DNA of 64,000 bases from Bradyrhizobium sp. 21 (GTDB taxonomy: Bacteria > Pseudomonadota > Alphaproteobacteria > Rhizobiales > Xanthobacteraceae), in the NCBI RefSeq assembly GCF_023073335.1, contig NZ_JADPJG010000002.1, positions 158,594-222,593 on the forward strand, read 5' to 3'. Below are positions 60,929 through 64,000 of this stretch, in pieces. The notes under the pieces are model-generated. The model searched no databases and was not told the DNA's origin. It was given only the letters and a program-made list of their open reading frames with translations. Made by a program: the position numbers and the translations under genes. Positions within the stretch are counted from its first letter, which is position 1. Each line of letters starts with the position of its first letter.

Positions 60929-62173
60929 ATGACGATCACTCGCCGCGATGTGCTGTTAGGAGCCACCGCTACGGCCGCGCTGGTGCCGCTGGCGGCCCGC
61001 GCGCAGACCACCGAAGTCGTGATCGGCGTGATCTATCCGTTCTCGGGCGGCAGCGCCCAGCAGGGCGTCGACGCGCAGAAGGCCTACGAGACCGCGCTCG
61101 AGGTCATCAACAAGGCCACCGATTTCGACCTGCCGCTGGCCAAGGGCGAGGGCCTGCCGGGTCTCGGCGGCGCTAAAATCCGTCTCGTGTTCGCCGACCA
61201 CCAGGCCGATCCGCAGAAGGGCCGCGCCGAGGCCGAGCGCCTGATCACCCAGGAGAAGGTCGCCGCCATCATCGGCACCTACCAGAGCGCGGTCGCCGTC
61301 ACCGTCAGCCAGATCTGCGAACGCTACCAGATCCCGTTCGTCTCCGCGGACAACTCCTCGCCGAGCCTGCATCGGCGCGGCCTGAAATATTACTTCCGTG
61401 CCTCCCCGCACGACGAGATGTACTCGGCCGCGATGTTCGACTTCTTCGATGCGTTGAAGAAGAAGGGCACCAAGATCGAGACGCTGTCGCTGTTCCACGA
61501 GGACACCATCTTCGGCACCGATTCCGGCAACGCCCAGGCCAAGATCGCCGGCGAGCGCGGCTACAAGATCGTCTCGGACATCAAGTACCGCGCCAACTCG
61601 CCGTCGCTGTCGGCCGAGGTGCAGCAGCTCAAGTCTGCGAACGCCGACGTGCTGATGCCCTCGAGCTACACCACCGACGGCATCCTCCTGGTCAAGACCA
61701 TGGCCGAGCTCGGCTACAAGCCGAACGCGATCGTGGCGCAGGATGCCGGCTTCTCCGAGAAGGCGCTCTACGACGCCGTCGGCGACAAGCTCGAAGGCGT
61801 GATCTCGCGCGGCACCTTCTCGCTCGATCTGGCGCAGAAGCGCCCGATGGTCGGCAAGATCAACGAGATGTTCAAGACCCGGTCCGGCAAGGATTTCAAC
61901 GATCTCACCTCGCGCCAGTTCATGGGACTGATCATCCTCGCCGACGCCATCAACCGCGCCAAGTCGACGGACGGCGAGAAGATCCGCGACGCGCTGGCCG
62001 CGACCGACATTCCGGGCGAGCAGACCATCATGCCCTGGAAGCGCGTCAAGTTCGACGAAGCCGGCCAGAACAACGACGCCGACCCGGTGCTGCTGCAATA
62101 TATCGGCGGCAAGTTCGTCACCATCTTCCCGCCGCAGGCCGCGATCGCCGAGGCGATCTGGCCGATGAAGTAA
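60929..62173 (+). CDS. Branched-chain amino acid-type ABC transporter substrate-binding protein
   Basis: A 414-residue periplasmic binding protein of the LivK-like (Peripla_BP_6) family. It has a twin-arginine leader: TRRDVLLGATATAALVPLAARA-Q, so it is probably exported folded by Tat. IGVIYPFSGGSAQQG, then ADHQADPQKGRAEAERLI and LITQEKVAAIIGTYQSAVAVTVS, fit the family. AGGGGA lies ahead of ATG 60929. It follows the DUF1445 gene and precedes the LivH- and LivM-like permeases, after a repeat. The ligand may be an amide or amino acid derivative rather than a branched-chain amino acid; context only. Confidence 0.93.
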   Translation: MTITRRDVLLGATATAALVPLAARAQTTEVVIGVIYPFSGGSAQQGVDAQKAYETALEVINKATDFDLPLAKGEGLPGLGGAKIRLVFADHQADPQKGRAEAERLITQEKVAAIIGTYQSAVAVTVSQICERYQIPFVSADNSSPSLHRRGLKYYFRASPHDEMYSAAMFDFFDALKKKGTKIETLSLFHEDTIFGTDSGNAQAKIAGERGYKIVSDIKYRANSPSLSAEVQQLKSANADVLMPSSYTTDGILLVKTMAELGYKPNAIVAQDAGFSEKALYDAVGDKLEGVISRGTFSLDLAQKRPMVGKINEMFKTRSGKDFNDLTSRQFMGLIILADAINRAKSTDGEKIRDALAATDIPGEQTIMPWKRVKFDEAGQNNDADPVLLQYIGGKFVTIFPPQAAIAEAIWPMK

Positions 62174-62193
62174 GCGGCGAGATATCTCCCCCA

Positions 62194-62320
62194 GTCGTCC
62201 CGGACGAGCGAAGCGCAGATCCGGGACCCATAACCACAGGCAGGCGTTTTGCGATGTTCGGCTGCCGCTCATCCCATCAAGGGAGTTGTGGTAATGGGTC
62301 CTGGCTTTCGCCAGGACGAC
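62194..62320. repeat. Palindromic repeat, family D (copy 2)
   Basis: About 127 bases between the binding protein and LivH-like genes. GTCGTCCCGGAC at the left pairs imperfectly with CTTTCGCCAGGACGAC at the right, with GGGACCCATAACCAC and GTGGTAATGGGTCCTGG inside. Related to 55563-55685 but with degenerate arms. It lies inside a presumed operon and may partly attenuate or stabilise the message. Confidence 0.8.
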
Positions 62321-62354
62321 ATCGGAGTAACGCACGAGCAGAGGCGCAAAACCG

Positions 62355-63233
62355 GTGACAGCCCAAGCCATTATCCAGAGTCTCGCGAGCGGCCTTTTGA
62401 TGGGCCTGCTCTACGGACTGATCGCCGTCGGCCTCGCGCTGATCTTCGGTCTGATGGACGTCACGAACTTCGCCCATGGCGAGTTCCTGATGATCGCGAT
62501 GTACGTGTCCTTCTTCCTGTTCACGTTCTTCGCCATCGACCCCTTGCTCTCGGCACCGTTGGTCGCTGCGGCAATGTTCGTATTCGGGGCGGTGGTCTAC
62601 CTCTTGGTCGTGCGCTTCGCCATGCGCGCCAAGGCCAACGCCGGCATGGTGCAGATCTTCACGACCTTCGGTCTGGCCATCTTGATGCGCGGGCTGGCGC
62701 AGTTCTTTTTCACGCCGGACTATCGCAGCATTCCGCAATCCTGGCTCGGCGGCAAAACCATCTCGTTCGCCGGCATCTTCCTGCCGGAGCCGCAGCTGAT
62801 CGGTGCGCTGGTCTCGATTCTCGCCTTTGCCGGCCTCTATTTCTTCATCCACCGCACCGACTTCGGCCGCGCGCTTGAAGCCACCCGTGAAGACCCCGGT
62901 GCGGTCGCCCTCGTCGGCATCGACAAGAACCGCGTGTTCGCGTTCGGTTGGGGCCTCGGCGCCGCGCTGGTCGGTCTGGCCGGCGCGATCATGGCGGTGT
63001 TCTTCTACATCTATCCCGACGTCGGCGCCTCCTTTGCGCTGATCGCCTATGTGACGGTGGCGCTCGGCGGCTTCGGCAGCGTGTTCGGCGCCTTCGCCGG
63101 CGGCATCATCGTCGGCCTCGTCGAAGCGACCACCGCATTGGTGCTGCCGCCTTCGCTGAAATCGGTCGGCATCTACGCCGTCTATTTGCTCGTCGTCTTT
63201 ATCCGGCCGCGCGGCCTGTTCGGGTCGATGTGA
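62355..63233 (+). CDS. Branched-chain amino acid-type ABC transporter permease (LivH-like)
   Basis: A 292-residue membrane permease. LASGLLMGLLYGLIAVGLALIFGLMDVTNFAHGEFLM is the LivH signature region, shown here in part; ALEATREDPGAVALVGIDKNRVF is the loop contacting the ATPase, and GGFGSVFGAFAGGIIVG is the typical C-terminal helix. The start is GTG 62355; it lies 34 bases after the family D repeat. Its stop overlaps the LivM-like start. Confidence 0.93.
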   Translation: MTAQAIIQSLASGLLMGLLYGLIAVGLALIFGLMDVTNFAHGEFLMIAMYVSFFLFTFFAIDPLLSAPLVAAAMFVFGAVVYLLVVRFAMRAKANAGMVQIFTTFGLAILMRGLAQFFFTPDYRSIPQSWLGGKTISFAGIFLPEPQLIGALVSILAFAGLYFFIHRTDFGRALEATREDPGAVALVGIDKNRVFAFGWGLGAALVGLAGAIMAVFFYIYPDVGASFALIAYVTVALGGFGSVFGAFAGGIIVGLVEATTALVLPPSLKSVGIYAVYLLVVFIRPRGLFGSM

Positions 63234-64000
63234 TGGACAAGCATTTTGCCGCGCGGCGCCGCCGCGACCTCGTCATCGCCGCGGTGCTGGCCGCGCTGGC
63301 CGCACTCGCCCCGCTGTTCATCAAGGACGTCTATGTCCAGAACATCCTGATCCTGACCCTGATGTATGCGGCGCTGTCGCAGAGCTGGAACATCCTGTCC
63401 GGCTATTGCGGGCAGATCTCGCTGGGCCACGCGCTCTATTTCGGTATCGGCGCCTACACCACCGAGCTGCTGTTCACCAAATTCGGCGTGCTGCCTTGGT
63501 TCGGCATGCTCGCCGGTGGCGTGATCGCGGCCGTCATCGCGATGGGGCTCGGCTATCCCTTCTTCCGCCTGCGCGGCCATTACTTCGTGATCGCGACCAT
63601 CGTCATCGCGGAAATTGGGCTGCTCCTGTTCCAGAACTGGGAGTGGGCGGGGGCTGCGATGGGAATCACCATTCCCGTGCGTGGCGACAGCTGGTTGAAA
63701 TTCCAGTTCATGCGCAGCAAGCTGCCGTACTTCTACTTCGCGCTGGTGCTGTGCAGCGTCGCCTGGTTCGTCACCTGGTGGCTGGAAGATTCCAAATGGG
63801 GCTTTTGGTGGCGCGCGGTAAAGGACAACCCGGAAGCGGCCGAGAGCCTCGGCGTCGTCGTGTTCAACTCCAAGATGGGCGCGGCGGCCGTCTCCGCTTT
63901 CCTCGTTGCCATCGGCGGCGCCTTCTATGCGCAGTTCCTCGCCTATATCGATCCTGAGAGCGTGATGGGCTTCCAATTCTCGCTGCTGATGGCGCTGCCC
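63233..64000 (+). CDS. Branched-chain amino acid-type ABC transporter permease (LivM-like, partial)
   Basis: The gene runs off the right edge; 256 codons are present and in frame with no stop. ATG 63233 overlaps the LivH-like stop (TGATG). The protein opens MDKHFAARRRRDLVIAAVLA and then has SWNILSGYCGQISLGHALYFGIGAYT, the LivM hallmark, and WWRAVKDNPEAAESLGV, the ATPase-contact loop. LivG and LivF ATPase genes are expected beyond the edge. Confidence 0.92.
   Translation, partial: MDKHFAARRRRDLVIAAVLAALAALAPLFIKDVYVQNILILTLMYAALSQSWNILSGYCGQISLGHALYFGIGAYTTELLFTKFGVLPWFGMLAGGVIAAVIAMGLGYPFFRLRGHYFVIATIVIAEIGLLLFQNWEWAGAAMGITIPVRGDSWLKFQFMRSKLPYFYFALVLCSVAWFVTWWLEDSKWGFWWRAVKDNPEAAESLGVVVFNSKMGAAAVSAFLVAIGGAFYAQFLAYIDPESVMGFQFSLLMALP

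Overview
The window is high-GC, densely coded DNA that looks chromosomal and alphaproteobacterial. The gene content (dpp-, aap- and liv-type importers, class III-like PHA synthase with phasin, a BM3-type P450, paa genes) and dispersed palindromic repeats resemble Bradyrhizobium or a close Nitrobacteraceae relative. That assignment is inference from gene families and style; no rRNA or other marker gene is present. I saw no tRNA, rRNA, CRISPR array, insertion sequence or prophage.

Layout. 1-12003 (minus strand) holds two dipeptide/nickel-type ABC importers in a row, separated by a gamma-glutamyltransferase-family enzyme and a DUF1028 protein; this looks like a peptide or gamma-glutamyl compound scavenging block. 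12298-19308 (plus) is a lipid block: a DUF6489 protein, a lipase-like hydrolase, a wax ester/acylglycerol synthase, an epoxide hydrolase-like protein and a self-sufficient CYP102-type P450-reductase fusion. 19309-20936 is an AT-rich spacer followed by an M43 metallopeptidase and a small companion protein. 21000-28500 has a methyltransferase-like protein, an NTF2-like secreted protein, a hydrolase, a short PhaE-like protein with class III-type PhaC, a GNAT enzyme, a phasin, a DUF445 protein and a second lipase-like hydrolase. 28705-35167 is paaX followed by paaABCDE, a paaI-type thioesterase and paaK, which covers CoA activation and ring epoxidation of phenylacetate; the later beta-oxidation-like steps are not in the window.

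35350-46062 is mixed: a zinc-free alcohol dehydrogenase-family enzyme, a YeeE/YedE transporter, a DMT exporter divergent from a MocR regulator, a hydrolase-OsmC fusion, a sulfite-oxidase-fold protein, an MHS-family transporter, a ferredoxin/P450 pair divergent from a TetR regulator, and an Asp/Glu racemase-family protein. 46211-51845 is an Aap-like polar amino acid importer split around an RpiR regulator and a class III aminotransferase, with no ATPase gene beside it. 51987-64000 is a catabolic block: amidase, atypical SDR, tartrate dehydrogenase-like enzyme, Ldh2-type and D-2-hydroxyacid dehydrogenases, an M20 carbamoylase-type amidohydrolase, a LysR regulator, a DUF1445 protein and the start of a liv-type importer that runs off the window.

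The most notable points are likely operators in four divergent promoters (MocR, TetR, RpiR, LysR), palindromes upstream of the PHA genes, loss of both carboxylate-anchoring residues in the BM3-like P450, a very short PhaE-like partner for PhaC, an SDR without its Ser/Lys catalytic residues, and the 52-64 kb LysR/DUF1445 cluster, whose pathway I could not match to one I know.
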